This document shows, piece after piece, positions 46,514 to 55,439 of a stretch of 64,000 bases of DNA (position 1 is its first letter; each line of letters begins with the position of its first letter). The notes under the pieces were generated by a model. The model did no database searches and was not told the origin of the DNA. It saw only the letters and a list, made by a program, of their open reading frames with translations. This DNA is from Candidatus Cardinium hertigii (GTDB taxonomy: Bacteria > Bacteroidota > Bacteroidia > Cytophagales > Amoebophilaceae): NCBI RefSeq assembly GCF_003176915.1, contig NZ_CP029619.1:248001-312000 (forward strand), in the 5' to 3' direction. Position numbers and translations under genes: made by a program.

Positions 46514-47632
46514 CTAGAAGCTACCACCATATTTCCTATAGATACAGATAATAGCCTCCATATTCTCACTGGGAATAGGTGTTCTACACTCAGCGCAAGA
46601 GCAATCGTATAAGTCATTAGGTACTGTTCTTGTGCGTGATGCTGTTATTATTGTTTCGTACAGACAACCCAAATGAAAAGCATGTGCACAAACATTTTCG
46701 GACTTAATCGGTAAATATATCCTTCGTTGCAAAGCTTGGCCTTCCGTATCCATTTGGTCTAAGCATATCGCACATTCTGTTTGTTCTTTTTTTGCTGCTG
46801 CTTCTGCTGCACAAAGAATTTCTTCTGCCTTTGTCTCACTAACCCTTGCTGCTATTTCTGCTGCTTCTCTTCTACGTCTTGCTACTGCCGCTGCTGCTGT
46901 CTCTGTTTCTAATGCTTCTATAATTCGTATTGCTCTTGCTTCTTCCGCTGCCTCTGTTGCTTCTATATCATCTTGTCTTCTTATTTCTTCTTCCCCTTCT
47001 CTTACAACTACTACAAACCATCCTATTTGGGATGCTTCTTCCGCTGCTGCTGCCTCTCTTCTATGTCTTGCTTCTTCCGCTGCTGCTGCCTCTCTTCTAT
47101 GTCTTGCTTCTTCCGCTGCTGCTGCTTCTCTTCTACGTCTTGCTTCTTCCGCTGCTGCTGCCTCCCTTCTATGTCTTGCTTCTTCCGCTTCTTCCGCTGC
47201 TGCTGCCTCTCTTGCCTCTCTTCTACGCTTTGCTGCTATTTCTGTTACTTTTCTTCTACGTTTTGCCTCTGCCTTTGCTGCTGCCTCTACTTCTAATGCT
47301 GCTAATACTGCTGTTGCTTCTCTTTTACGTCTTACTTCTGCCTCTGCTGCTGCCTCTCTGCTACGCCTTGCTGCTATTTCTGCTGCTGCTCTTTTACGTC
47401 TTACTTCTTCTGCGAAGTTTTCTGCTTGACGTCTTATTGCTTCTCCCATTTTAACTCCTCTGCGTCTTGCTTCTTCCGCTGCTGCTTCTGTCTCTCTAAA
47501 TGCCCTTCTAGATATCTTCGCTTTTATAAGTCTTTCTTGCTTCTTTTCTCCTAGATCACAATCCCCCGCTAGTATTGTTATGGAAAAAAGCAATAAGTGT
47601 GTAATACTTTTTAAAAAATTTAAATTTTGCAT
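46514..47632 (-). CDS. Secreted RING-H2 finger protein, paralogue, 372 aa
   Basis: Same signal segment (MQNLNFLKSITHLLLFSITI) and nearly identical RING-H2 end as the gene at 44611, with ligands C287, C290, C315, H317, H320, C323, C346, C349. The middle differs: the SPSEAAAE block is replaced by EARRRR/EARHRREAAAAE units repeated five times (about residues 150-210) and a short unique segment (QIGWFVVVVREGEEE). The conserved ends and scrambled centre suggest selection on the ligase domain with rapid turnover of the repeat. Host-directed ubiquitin ligase activity is inferred. Confidence 0.85.
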   Translation of the reverse strand: MQNLNFLKSITHLLLFSITILAGDCDLGEKKQERLIKAKISRRAFRETEAAAEEARRRGVKMGEAIRRQAENFAEEVRRKRAAAEIAARRSREAAAEAEVRRKREATAVLAALEVEAAAKAEAKRRRKVTEIAAKRRREAREAAAAEEAEEARHRREAAAAEEARRRREAAAAEEARHRREAAAAEEARHRREAAAAEEASQIGWFVVVVREGEEEIRRQDDIEATEAAEEARAIRIIEALETETAAAAVARRRREAAEIAARVSETKAEEILCAAEAAAKKEQTECAICLDQMDTEGQALQRRIYLPIKSENVCAHAFHLGCLYETIITASRTRTVPNDLYDCSCAECRTPIPSENMEAIICIYRKYGGSF

Positions 47633-47838
47633 GTGTTTAACTACATTATGAGCGTAATGATTTTACAATTTATGCCCTCTCTATTCTTTATATATATATA
47701 TAATATAATAAATTTTGCTATACACAATACAAAGAAAACCCTACTACTATTATTCTAGAGATTTATTTAATATACTCCAAGAAGTTTAAGGAAAAATGCT
47801 ATTACAACCTAATGACAATGGACCATATCTATTCAAAA
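47633..47838. other. AT-rich spacer upstream of RING gene 2
   Basis: Includes a run of about eight TA dinucleotides near 47690 and no recognisable gene. Its first part matches the region upstream of RING gene 1 (45631-45690), which probably carries the shared promoter. Confidence 0.4.
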
Positions 47839-48345
47839 TTGGAAGGAGGCCATGGCATATTTTTTAATCAAATTGGAAAATAATTTAAAAACCTAAAAAA
47901 TAATTTACACAGTTAAAGGGACAGAGCCCCCATTGGATTCTGTAATTATCCATTACGGCCGCTCGTTACGCTTGTACAAGTGTACGGATTATAAACGTTA
48001 CCTATGCATCTGCTGACATAAGCAAGCTTTTATTTGCTTAAAATCATGGGGTGCAAACCAAACGATCGCCTTATCTTTTTAAACCAGGTCATCTGCTTCT
48101 TAGCGTATTGTTTGGTGTTGTGCTTTATTTGGGCTGCAGCCTCTCTTAAGCTATGCTGCTTATTTAAATAGTTAAATAATTCCCTATAGCCTATGGTTTG
48201 TAACGCATTACTTGCTTGGTAGGGATAGAGTTTCTCCACTTCTTCTACCAATCCTGCCTCCATCATTGCTTTAACTCGAGCATCTATCTTTTGATACAAT
48301 GGTTCTTTTTCCTGGGTTAAGCCTATCTTAATAAGGTGAAAGCCT
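47839..48345 (-). pseudogene. miaA: Truncated miaA copy 2 with its downstream flank
   Basis: The minus strand from about 48345 encodes FHLIKIGLTQEKEPLYQKID through the MiaA C-terminus. A one-base deletion (tctttttaaacc versus tcttttttaaacc) throws the tail into IRRSFGLHPMILSK. The flank 47839-48013 is identical to 52005-52163. The 5' part is replaced by transposase sequence at about 48346. Confidence 0.85.
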
Positions 48346-48680
48346 GTGTTTTTAGATGGTTCCTTATACCGAGTCTTAGCTACCAATTTATTAAACCAAT
48401 TAGCAGTAGGTGATAAGGAATTATTTCTAGTGGCTTTCTTCTGCATACCTGATTTTAACTTTTTTTCTTTAGTAGAGTTTCATTAGGTAATCCGCTATAG
48501 GCCTTATCTGCATATAACCTACTACCTGTTTTTAGCGTTACTTTATTCAACAAAACTTGTAAATGCGTACTATCATGATTAGATGCTTTTGTGGTACTGA
48601 CTGCTAAAACTAAACCCTCTTTACTTTCTACAGCAGCGCATTTAAAAAAAAACACCACAGCTGCTTCTGCAACACACAAC
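48346..48680 (-). pseudogene. IS5-family-like transposase remnant fused to miaA fragment
   Basis: The minus strand reads GLVLAVSTTKASNHDSTHLQ, then LLNKVTLKTGSRLYADKAYS and GLPNETLLKKK, a one-base shift in a poly-A run, then KKATRNNSLSPTANWFNKLV and AKTRYK. The AVxTTKASxHDS and YADKxY stretches and the NxLVAKTRYK end fit the catalytic core of IS4/IS5-type transposases. Both ends are missing and the 3' end runs into miaA. Confidence 0.7.
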
Positions 48681-48721
48681 AGGGAACGCTTACTTATGCA
48701 TTATCCTTCACTGGATCAATC

Positions 48722-48867
48722 TAATTTATTAAAGCTATAACACGGACACCTTGTATTACGCTATTATCAATATAAAACTTTAAATTAGGATATTTTCGAA
48801 TCTTACCTGCCAGTCTTTTTCCTAATAACCTACACAATGTGTTTTGTGATGCACAATCTTTTGCCAT
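48722..48867 (-). pseudogene. Possible C-terminal remnant of rbfA
   Basis: An ORF of about 48 codons on the minus strand reads LLGKRLAGKIRKYPNLKFYI then DNSVIQGVRVIALIN-stop. This resembles the end of ribosome-binding factor A (L...LakrlR..PeL.F..D.Si..g.rI..L). It is too short to be certain. Confidence 0.3.
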
Positions 48868-48891
48868 AACAATGCCCACTGGTCATACAGC

Positions 48892-48912
48892 AAAAGGCTT
48901 AAATAGCCTTTT
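48892..48912. terminator. Possible bidirectional terminator hairpin
   Basis: aaaaggct-taaat-agcctttt: eight-base arms with A/T runs at the bases. No intact gene ends directly beside it. Confidence 0.3.
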
Positions 48913-49375
48913 ACTACACTGCCATCTCCAGTTATAGTAATAGCTGTTATCAAAATCAATACATAACTAAAATGACAGATAATAAACGCAAGGCTCAGTG
49001 CAAGAGCACCTCTTTTTATAGAATTTAATCAGGTTGGCTTAGGTGCTTAACTTACTTGATGGAGAGACCGGTAACCAAAACTATATCGCCTACTGATAGT
49101 ATTTAACTATATATACATTCGGAACCATATAGTTCGGGAATCAAGATTGATCGTTAAATGAGAAAAACAACCTATTTTTTCGAAGGATTTAAGATACAAA
49201 AAAAAAAGCGCCCTTGGAAAGAGTAGTTCCTAAAAAAGAGATCTGAAATACTAGCAGATCAGCTTATTTGATACAGGCTGGTTCGTTCTGATTTTTAGCT
49301 TGAAGTCTAAATTACCCTTCAACTTTTTCACAAGAAGCCTATGGAGAAGCGAGCCCTATTTAAAAAGTAAGGTAT
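48913..49375. other. Non-coding stretch before the 718-aa lipoprotein gene
   Basis: I see no recognisable gene, repeat or RNA. It probably contains decayed sequence and the 3' flank of the lipoprotein gene. Confidence 0.4.
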
Positions 49376-51532
49376 TCATTCATAGTAGTTAGGGCATGGT
49401 ATTTCTTCAAATGAACATTTTACTAGATAACGTGGTACTTCATTATGGTTAAGAATTTTATCAAACAGCATTAATTTATTCCTTGACTCATTTATGTATT
49501 CCTTTGATGCAATCAGTCTAATACCTTCTGTAACTGCTGATAGATCCTTTGCTTCATAGATTTTGTTACCTAGACCTTTTATCCCTATATCTCCTTTTTT
49601 TGCATTAACGTATCCCTTGTTTAAAACTCCCTTCCATCTTCCTAAGGAATTATTATTTTTAAGTTCTTCTTCTAAATTAGGATGTATAGCTGCAAATAAA
49701 GTATATCCTATCCTTATTGCTTGAGCATATTGAATGGGAGTCTTTTTATCATCAATGAGCCAGCCAATTTTATGTGCATTACTATTACTAGACTCCAATG
49801 GATTTAAAACTTCTTGTTTGGAAATCTCCCGTTTAATTTTTTGAAAATACTGATGAATTTTTTGAGAATCATTGGTTGCAAATGCTTCTTCAGTAGATAA
49901 AGGGACATCTGATTCTGTGTTTTCCTTCTTAGATTTTTGTTTATTCCTTATTATCGCAGGTTGCGTTGGTAACTGTGCTGTTGTTTCATGTGTTATCGAT
50001 GTGCTTTCCAAGGCTTTTTGTGTAGGTGCTATTAAGCTATTTTCTAATATTTCTTTTTGATCTAAAAGTAGGCGATTGGAAAGATCATCTTGCATAGCAA
50101 TCTTTATGCATTCTAGAGCTTCGTTATAATGACCTGAATTAGCATATATGATTGATGTACGATATAACAAATCAACCCGACCTACACTAGAAAGCTTTTT
50201 TAAATGCTCTTTCAAATTTTTATCGTAAATATTGCTATACGCATCCGCCAATTTTATTTTTATTTGTATCTCATCAGGGAGTTTACGAAACTCGCGTTTA
50301 TCAGCGAGTATTTTAGTCTTTATAAGATCTTTATAATCCGCTTCCTGTTTTTCATTATCAGTATACAGTAATGCTGTCATTATTATGGATGTCATGTCCG
50401 TATAAGAAAACTCCTTAACTTCTTCACACGAAGGAAGTTTTGTATTTTCCGCTATGTTTCTCAGGATCTTTGCACAACGAAAAACATCTGGATGTGCATC
50501 ACACCATGCCCAAGCTTTGCGAGCATCTAACTTACAATAGACACTAAATAAAGTTTTTATACATTCTGCATCATTTTTATTCATATTATATACTTTTATA
50601 AAATACTTTTCAGCCTCTTTATAAGAGTGTTCATGTAACATAATTAATCCATAATTCCAATTATGGTGCGAAATACATGCTTCTAGATTACATGCTTGAT
50701 CAAAGTTATGACATGGAAGTGCATTCTTTTTAACACCATTAAGTAATTTTTCTGTAATAACTGAAAAATTTTTAGCATGTTCCATCTCACCAATTTGAAT
50801 AAAAAAAATAGTTAAATGTTGGGACAATACTATTGATTTTTGAAAGTAATCATTGTTAATAATTTCAGTCAATATAGGTTCCTCTATAGATTTTATAGCT
50901 TTAGTATAATCAAGAAATAATCGAGCAAATTTAGTGCCTTCTTTAGCCAGTTTAACTAAAGACAGAAATGATTCCTCCAAATCAGCTTTTGAAACTCCTT
51001 TCTGTTGATGATAAGAAACTAAACTTGCGCATGCTTTGGTATACGTTTTCCAATTAGCACGTACACCCTCCTCATAGAACTCTAATTTATAATAGACCTT
51101 GTCTTTAAGCTCATATGGATAGTAATAAATAGCTTTCTCTGTAGGATTCCTTTTATATACTTTTATTTGTCTGTTTTTTTCTATCCAAGTAGCAAGGGAT
51201 TTGTTATAGGTGTAGTTGCCTCCTTTCTTTTCTTGGAATATATATAGATTATTCAATAAAGCTACATCTATATCCTTCTTACAACTATTATCACTCAGCA
51301 TGTTTTTGTTTAATATCTTTTTTATATCTTCCAAGTCTCCATAGGTACAGATTATAATTAACGATTCCTTCTTCACTTTTTCAAAGAGCCTTGCTGCTTC
51401 TTCTGATGATGGCGGCAACATATCAAATTTGTTTATGCCTAAGTTGCCAGCTATTCTGTTACAGCCAATGGATACCACTATTATAAAATAGTACAACAAG
51501 AAATATAAGATCCTATTTTTTTTATTTTTCAT
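49376..51532 (-). CDS. Large lipoprotein with TPR-like helices, function unknown, 718 aa
   Basis: Signal MKNKKNRILYFLLYYFIIVV ends in a good lipobox, SIGC (Cys24), so the protein is probably membrane-anchored. Most of residues 60-500 look alpha-helical. TPR-like units are visible (YGLIMLHEHSYKEAEKYFIK; YANSGHYNEALECIKIAM). A Ser/Thr/Gln/Lys-rich linker (about 520-570) precedes a separate C-terminal part (about 590-718) with GIKGLGNKIYEAKDLSA and RLIASKEYI. I do not recognise that domain. Single gene, flanked by decayed DNA and miaA. It may be a surface or secretion-linked protein of the symbiont, with no enzymatic motif seen. Confidence 0.75.
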   Translation of the reverse strand: MKNKKNRILYFLLYYFIIVVSIGCNRIAGNLGINKFDMLPPSSEEAARLFEKVKKESLIIICTYGDLEDIKKILNKNMLSDNSCKKDIDVALLNNLYIFQEKKGGNYTYNKSLATWIEKNRQIKVYKRNPTEKAIYYYPYELKDKVYYKLEFYEEGVRANWKTYTKACASLVSYHQQKGVSKADLEESFLSLVKLAKEGTKFARLFLDYTKAIKSIEEPILTEIINNDYFQKSIVLSQHLTIFFIQIGEMEHAKNFSVITEKLLNGVKKNALPCHNFDQACNLEACISHHNWNYGLIMLHEHSYKEAEKYFIKVYNMNKNDAECIKTLFSVYCKLDARKAWAWCDAHPDVFRCAKILRNIAENTKLPSCEEVKEFSYTDMTSIIMTALLYTDNEKQEADYKDLIKTKILADKREFRKLPDEIQIKIKLADAYSNIYDKNLKEHLKKLSSVGRVDLLYRTSIIYANSGHYNEALECIKIAMQDDLSNRLLLDQKEILENSLIAPTQKALESTSITHETTAQLPTQPAIIRNKQKSKKENTESDVPLSTEEAFATNDSQKIHQYFQKIKREISKQEVLNPLESSNSNAHKIGWLIDDKKTPIQYAQAIRIGYTLFAAIHPNLEEELKNNNSLGRWKGVLNKGYVNAKKGDIGIKGLGNKIYEAKDLSAVTEGIRLIASKEYINESRNKLMLFDKILNHNEVPRYLVKCSFEEIPCPNYYE

Positions 51533-52163
51533 ACTGAATCAATAGTTTAAAACAATAGGTTGTTTCCTTAAAATTTATTTTACGCACATTGTGACACAAT
51601 TTCTGCAATAGTCATTAACTTATCATTTTCTTTACGCTTCTAGCATATAAAGCTACATATAATCTATAAGCTTTGCACTAAGTGCAGTGCTTATACACTA
51701 TTTCTATAATAAATGTTTTGCACACTTTAGCATCTAGCTAGCAGAAGATCACTCTTTCCAGCGTTATGTGCTAGCTACAAATAACGTTTCTAAAACTTTT
51801 AGTTATATCTGAAACTACTATCTAACATAGTTAATCTTAACGAAGCACGCTAGTTCCTATCTTCTGTAAAATACAGCCTTTATTTCTGGCATTTTCTTTT
51901 CTGATCAGATCAAATTAGGGAAATGGTGGTTGCAATTACTCCGGCGCTTTGTACGCTTTAAACATTTATTTTAGATCGATCCCAAAAGTTGTAAACTTGT
52001 CCCTTTGGAAGGAGGCCATGGCATATTTTTTAATCAAATTGGAAAATAATTTAAAAACCTAAAAAATAATTTACACAGTTAAAGGGACAGAGCCCCCATT
52101 GGATTCTGTAATTATCCATTACGGCCGCTCGTTACGCTTGTACAAGTGTACGGATTATAAACG
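51533..52163. other. Spacer with the right copy of a miaA-flank repeat
   Basis: 52005-52163 is identical to 47839-48000 (downstream flank of miaA). 51533-52004 is AT-rich with no gene that I can recognise. Confidence 0.6.
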
Positions 52164-53099
52164 TTACCTATGCATCTGCTGACATAAGCAAGCTTTTATT
52201 TGTTTAAAATCATGGGGAGCAAACCAAACGATCGCCTTATCTTTTTTAAACCAGGTCATCTGCTTCTTAGCGTATTGTTTGGTGTTGTGCTTTATTTGGG
52301 CTGCAGCCTCTCTTAAGCTATGCTGCTTATTTAAATAGTTAAATAATTCCCTATAGCCTATGGTTTGTAACGCATTACTTGCTTGGTAGGGATAGAGTTT
52401 CTCCACTTCTTCTACCAATCCTGCCTCCATCATTGCTTCAACTCGAGCATCTATCTTTTGATACAATGGTTCTTTTTCCTGGGTTAAGCCTATCTTAATA
52501 AGATGTATGCCTTTAGCTTGAAGCGGCTCCTTATTAGCTTTTTGCTGACGCCAAAAAGTATAAGACATGCCTGTCTCTAGACAAACCTCTAGCGCCCTTA
52601 TGATTCTTCGAGGGTTCTTAGGATCTATTATAGTATTATGATACATGGGATCTTCTTTGGCCAGCCATGCTGTTAAATAGGGCAATCCTTTTTTTTCAAG
52701 CGTGGTTTGGAGCATGGATCGTATGCTAGGGGCAATAGAAGGCATCTCTATTAATCCTTCGCAAAGCGCTTGCATATAAAGTCCGGACCCACCTACTGCA
52801 ATAACAACAGAATGATGCAACAATAGGTCATATAAGCAGTCGCGCGCTTCCCCACCGAATTGTCCCGCTGAATAGTTTGCGGTAACAGGCAAGAAAGCTA
52901 AGAAATGATGTGGAACGCCCTCTTGTTCTGCTAGGGTAGGTTGTGCCGTCCCAATAGCCATACCCTGATAAAACTGTCTAGCATCTACTGATAGGATCTC
53001 AGTTTGGAAATATTGCGCTAGCTTAATAGCTATGGCTGTTTTACCGATGGCAGTGGGGCCTACTATTGTAATAAGGTATTTAGATCGATAGAACGACAT
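52164..53099 (-). CDS. miaA: tRNA dimethylallyltransferase MiaA
   Basis: 311 residues from Met at 53099 (MSFYRSKYLITIVGPTAIGK). The longer upstream frame adds 43 residues without family similarity, so this start is preferred. It has P-loop GPTAIGKT, DARQFYQGMAIGTAQP, VGGSGLYMQAL and the IDPKNPRRIIRALEV motif. It transfers a dimethylallyl group to A37 of tRNAs reading UNN codons. This is the intact source of the two truncated copies at 45729 and 47839. The length is normal for the family. Confidence 0.93.
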   Translation of the reverse strand: MSFYRSKYLITIVGPTAIGKTAIAIKLAQYFQTEILSVDARQFYQGMAIGTAQPTLAEQEGVPHHFLAFLPVTANYSAGQFGGEARDCLYDLLLHHSVVIAVGGSGLYMQALCEGLIEMPSIAPSIRSMLQTTLEKKGLPYLTAWLAKEDPMYHNTIIDPKNPRRIIRALEVCLETGMSYTFWRQQKANKEPLQAKGIHLIKIGLTQEKEPLYQKIDARVEAMMEAGLVEEVEKLYPYQASNALQTIGYRELFNYLNKQHSLREAAAQIKHNTKQYAKKQMTWFKKDKAIVWFAPHDFKQIKACLCQQMHR

Positions 53100-53481
53100 A
53101 AAATTAAACAAGAAATAAATGTAAACGGATAACCTTATGCAGCAACAAGAAAATGCTATGCCACAAATACGCTCAAATGCATGGATAGTGTATGCTATAA
53201 ACCTAAATCTCCTACAGAAGAAATACAAATATAAAACAGACCAAAGTTACTTATCTAACAGGCAATCTTAACTTTCAGGAAAATAAAACATTTAAACCAT
53301 TAAGCAATCCAAAAGCCAAATATAAAAATTTAAAATATAAGCATACATTGCAAACGAAAAGTAAAAATAAAGTACAAAAAAGATGAACCCCAATTAATTA
53401 CATCTAAAAACAACTAAAGATATAAGCAAAAATGGTTTATTTAATAATGATTTTCCTACCTTATAAAGGAAAGAAGGAATG
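53100..53481. other. Spacer between miaA and recQ
   Basis: AT-rich, with no recognisable gene or RNA. The part next to miaA is open in frame with it but does not look like MiaA. Confidence 0.45.
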
Positions 53482-55392
53482 TCACTTAGGAACAATTTGT
53501 AGCCTACCAGGACTTTGGTAGCATAATTCCCTTTGATCCAGCATAGTACGGATTAATGCTATGTATTCTTTTTCCTTTTCAATGGGAACAGCTGCAAGTA
53601 GCGCTTTAATATCTTGCTTGCCTTGCGTAATAAGTTCTATAATATAGTCTTTCCCTTTTGCTGTTTCTTTTGCCTTGCTATTCCCTTTACAAACATCACA
53701 TTGGTGACAAATAATGGATTCTTCTTCAAAATAATCTAATAGTGTACTTAATCGGCAACAACAGTTATTAGTAATATATTGAACAACTGCTTCTATTTGC
53801 TTATAAGCTGTTTTATTTTTTTGTTCAATGCGCATTATGTTCAACGGCAATACAGGATAACGTGGTGTTAAAAAGGTAATCTGTGGCTGGTTTTTCTGTG
53901 GAAAATATTCAATGACCTTTAGCTGATGTAAGCTATATAGCTGCTTTTCCACTTGCCGTTCTGTAAACTGGATGCATTGAGCTATTTTTTTCTCAGATAT
54001 TGTACAATAAGGAGTAAACAAGTTACCACCATAAAGCCTCAAAAGGCCTTTAATCAATAAATCATAGGAAAGATGTAAAAGTTGAAAAGCATATAATTCT
54101 TTTCTGGACAGCGGACAATACAGCTTGGATGGCTGATAATAGGCCTCGTTTAGCTGAATAAATCCTTCTGATTCTAATACTTTTAATCCATAGTAAGCTA
54201 ATTTTGTGTCTAGGCCTATACTTTTTTTAAAGTCTTCTAAATCAAAATCATAAGTTATAAAAGCATGAGAGCCTACTGCTATTGCATAATAATTTACCAA
54301 ATGCTGGTACACTTTTCTAATCTGGTCAGCTGTTGGATAACTTTCTTTCCATCTTTGCCTTAAAGTAATAATATCTTGTAAATCATACAGAAGAATAGCA
54401 TATGCAGGCCTATTATTACGGCCTGCTCTACCCGTTTCTTGGCAATAAGCTTCTAATGAGGTAGGTAAATCCATATGCATTACAAGAGAGACATCGGCCT
54501 TATCAATACCCATACCAAAAGCAGCTGTTGCAACCATTACTCTGGTTTTATTTGCTGCCCATGCTTCCTGCTTGCTCGTTCGCTCTGTCATATTCAAACC
54601 AGCATGGTAATAGGCAGCAGTAATGCCATTTTTATATAAAAAATCAGCTACCTTTTGCGTTTTTTTACGGGTGTGGACATATACGATAGCAGGACCAGTC
54701 GTATGCTGGAGTGCTTGAAGTAATTTTGCTAACTTATGATCTGTTTGAGTCACCCAATAAATTAAATTGGATCTATGAAAAGTCTGTATAAAGCAGAGCG
54801 GATCTGTAAGTTGGAGATGCTTCTGGATATCTAATTGTACATTTTTAGTAGCAGTAGCTGTAAAGGCAACCGTATTAGCCGCAGGAATGGTTTGCTTAAA
54901 ATGCGCGATCTCTAGGTACGAAGGCCTAAAATCATAGCCCCACTGCGAAATGCAGTGCGCCTCATCTATTACTAACGTAACAATGGACAGAGCAGCCGCA
55001 CGCAACTTAAAGAGATCCGTGTGCAATCGCTCCGGTGAAACATACAGCAGCTTAACAGGGCCATATAGACAGTTATCTAACCTACGCTCTATTTCCGCGT
55101 TAGACATGCCTGAAAAAATAGCCTCTGCATAAATACCTCTTTGCGTTAGCTGTGCTACCTGATCTTTCATAAGTGCAATAAGCGGCGTAACCACAAGCGT
55201 TAAACCTTTATGGCATAAGGCTGGTAGCTGAAAGCAGAGTGATTTCCCACTGCCTGTAGGCAATAATACAAACAAATCCCTCCCATCCAAGATACCTTGG
55301 ATGATCTCTTTTTGCAGTGGCCTAAAGGTAGTATACCCCCAATGCTTCTGTAATAAAATATGGATCCGTTCCATGGCTGCAGCGTATACCAC
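53482..55392 (-). CDS. recQ: ATP-dependent DNA helicase RecQ
   Basis: 636 residues. The helicase core has FRPLQKEII, Walker A LLPTGSGKSLCFQLPA, the DEAH box VIDEAHCISQWGYDFRPSY, TATAT, and motifs V/VI (VATAAFGMGIDKADV; QETGRAGRNNRPA). The RecQ zinc region follows (C-x(n)-CHQCDVC near residue 565). The protein ends soon after the winged-helix part, and a full HRDC domain is not evident. It acts in recombination and repair. Met7 is an alternative start. Notable in a genome so rich in recombined repeats. Confidence 0.93.
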   Translation of the reverse strand: MVYAAAMERIHILLQKHWGYTTFRPLQKEIIQGILDGRDLFVLLPTGSGKSLCFQLPALCHKGLTLVVTPLIALMKDQVAQLTQRGIYAEAIFSGMSNAEIERRLDNCLYGPVKLLYVSPERLHTDLFKLRAAALSIVTLVIDEAHCISQWGYDFRPSYLEIAHFKQTIPAANTVAFTATATKNVQLDIQKHLQLTDPLCFIQTFHRSNLIYWVTQTDHKLAKLLQALQHTTGPAIVYVHTRKKTQKVADFLYKNGITAAYYHAGLNMTERTSKQEAWAANKTRVMVATAAFGMGIDKADVSLVMHMDLPTSLEAYCQETGRAGRNNRPAYAILLYDLQDIITLRQRWKESYPTADQIRKVYQHLVNYYAIAVGSHAFITYDFDLEDFKKSIGLDTKLAYYGLKVLESEGFIQLNEAYYQPSKLYCPLSRKELYAFQLLHLSYDLLIKGLLRLYGGNLFTPYCTISEKKIAQCIQFTERQVEKQLYSLHQLKVIEYFPQKNQPQITFLTPRYPVLPLNIMRIEQKNKTAYKQIEAVVQYITNNCCCRLSTLLDYFEEESIICHQCDVCKGNSKAKETAKGKDYIIELITQGKQDIKALLAAVPIEKEKEYIALIRTMLDQRELCYQSPGRLQIVPK

Positions 55393-55439
55393 GATTAACC
55401 AGCTAAAGGAGGACCCCTTTACGGATTAGCCTTACTTAC

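Noticed and set aside
44943-47454. Plus-strand Leu-rich and Cys-rich ORFs opposite the RING genes
   Set aside because: They mirror the GCT/CTT-type codon runs of the Ala/Glu/Arg repeats and have no independent start or family.
53100-53228. N-terminal extension of MiaA by 43 residues
   Set aside because: The extension is Cys- and aromatic-rich and unlike MiaA, and the conserved protein begins just after Met at 53099.
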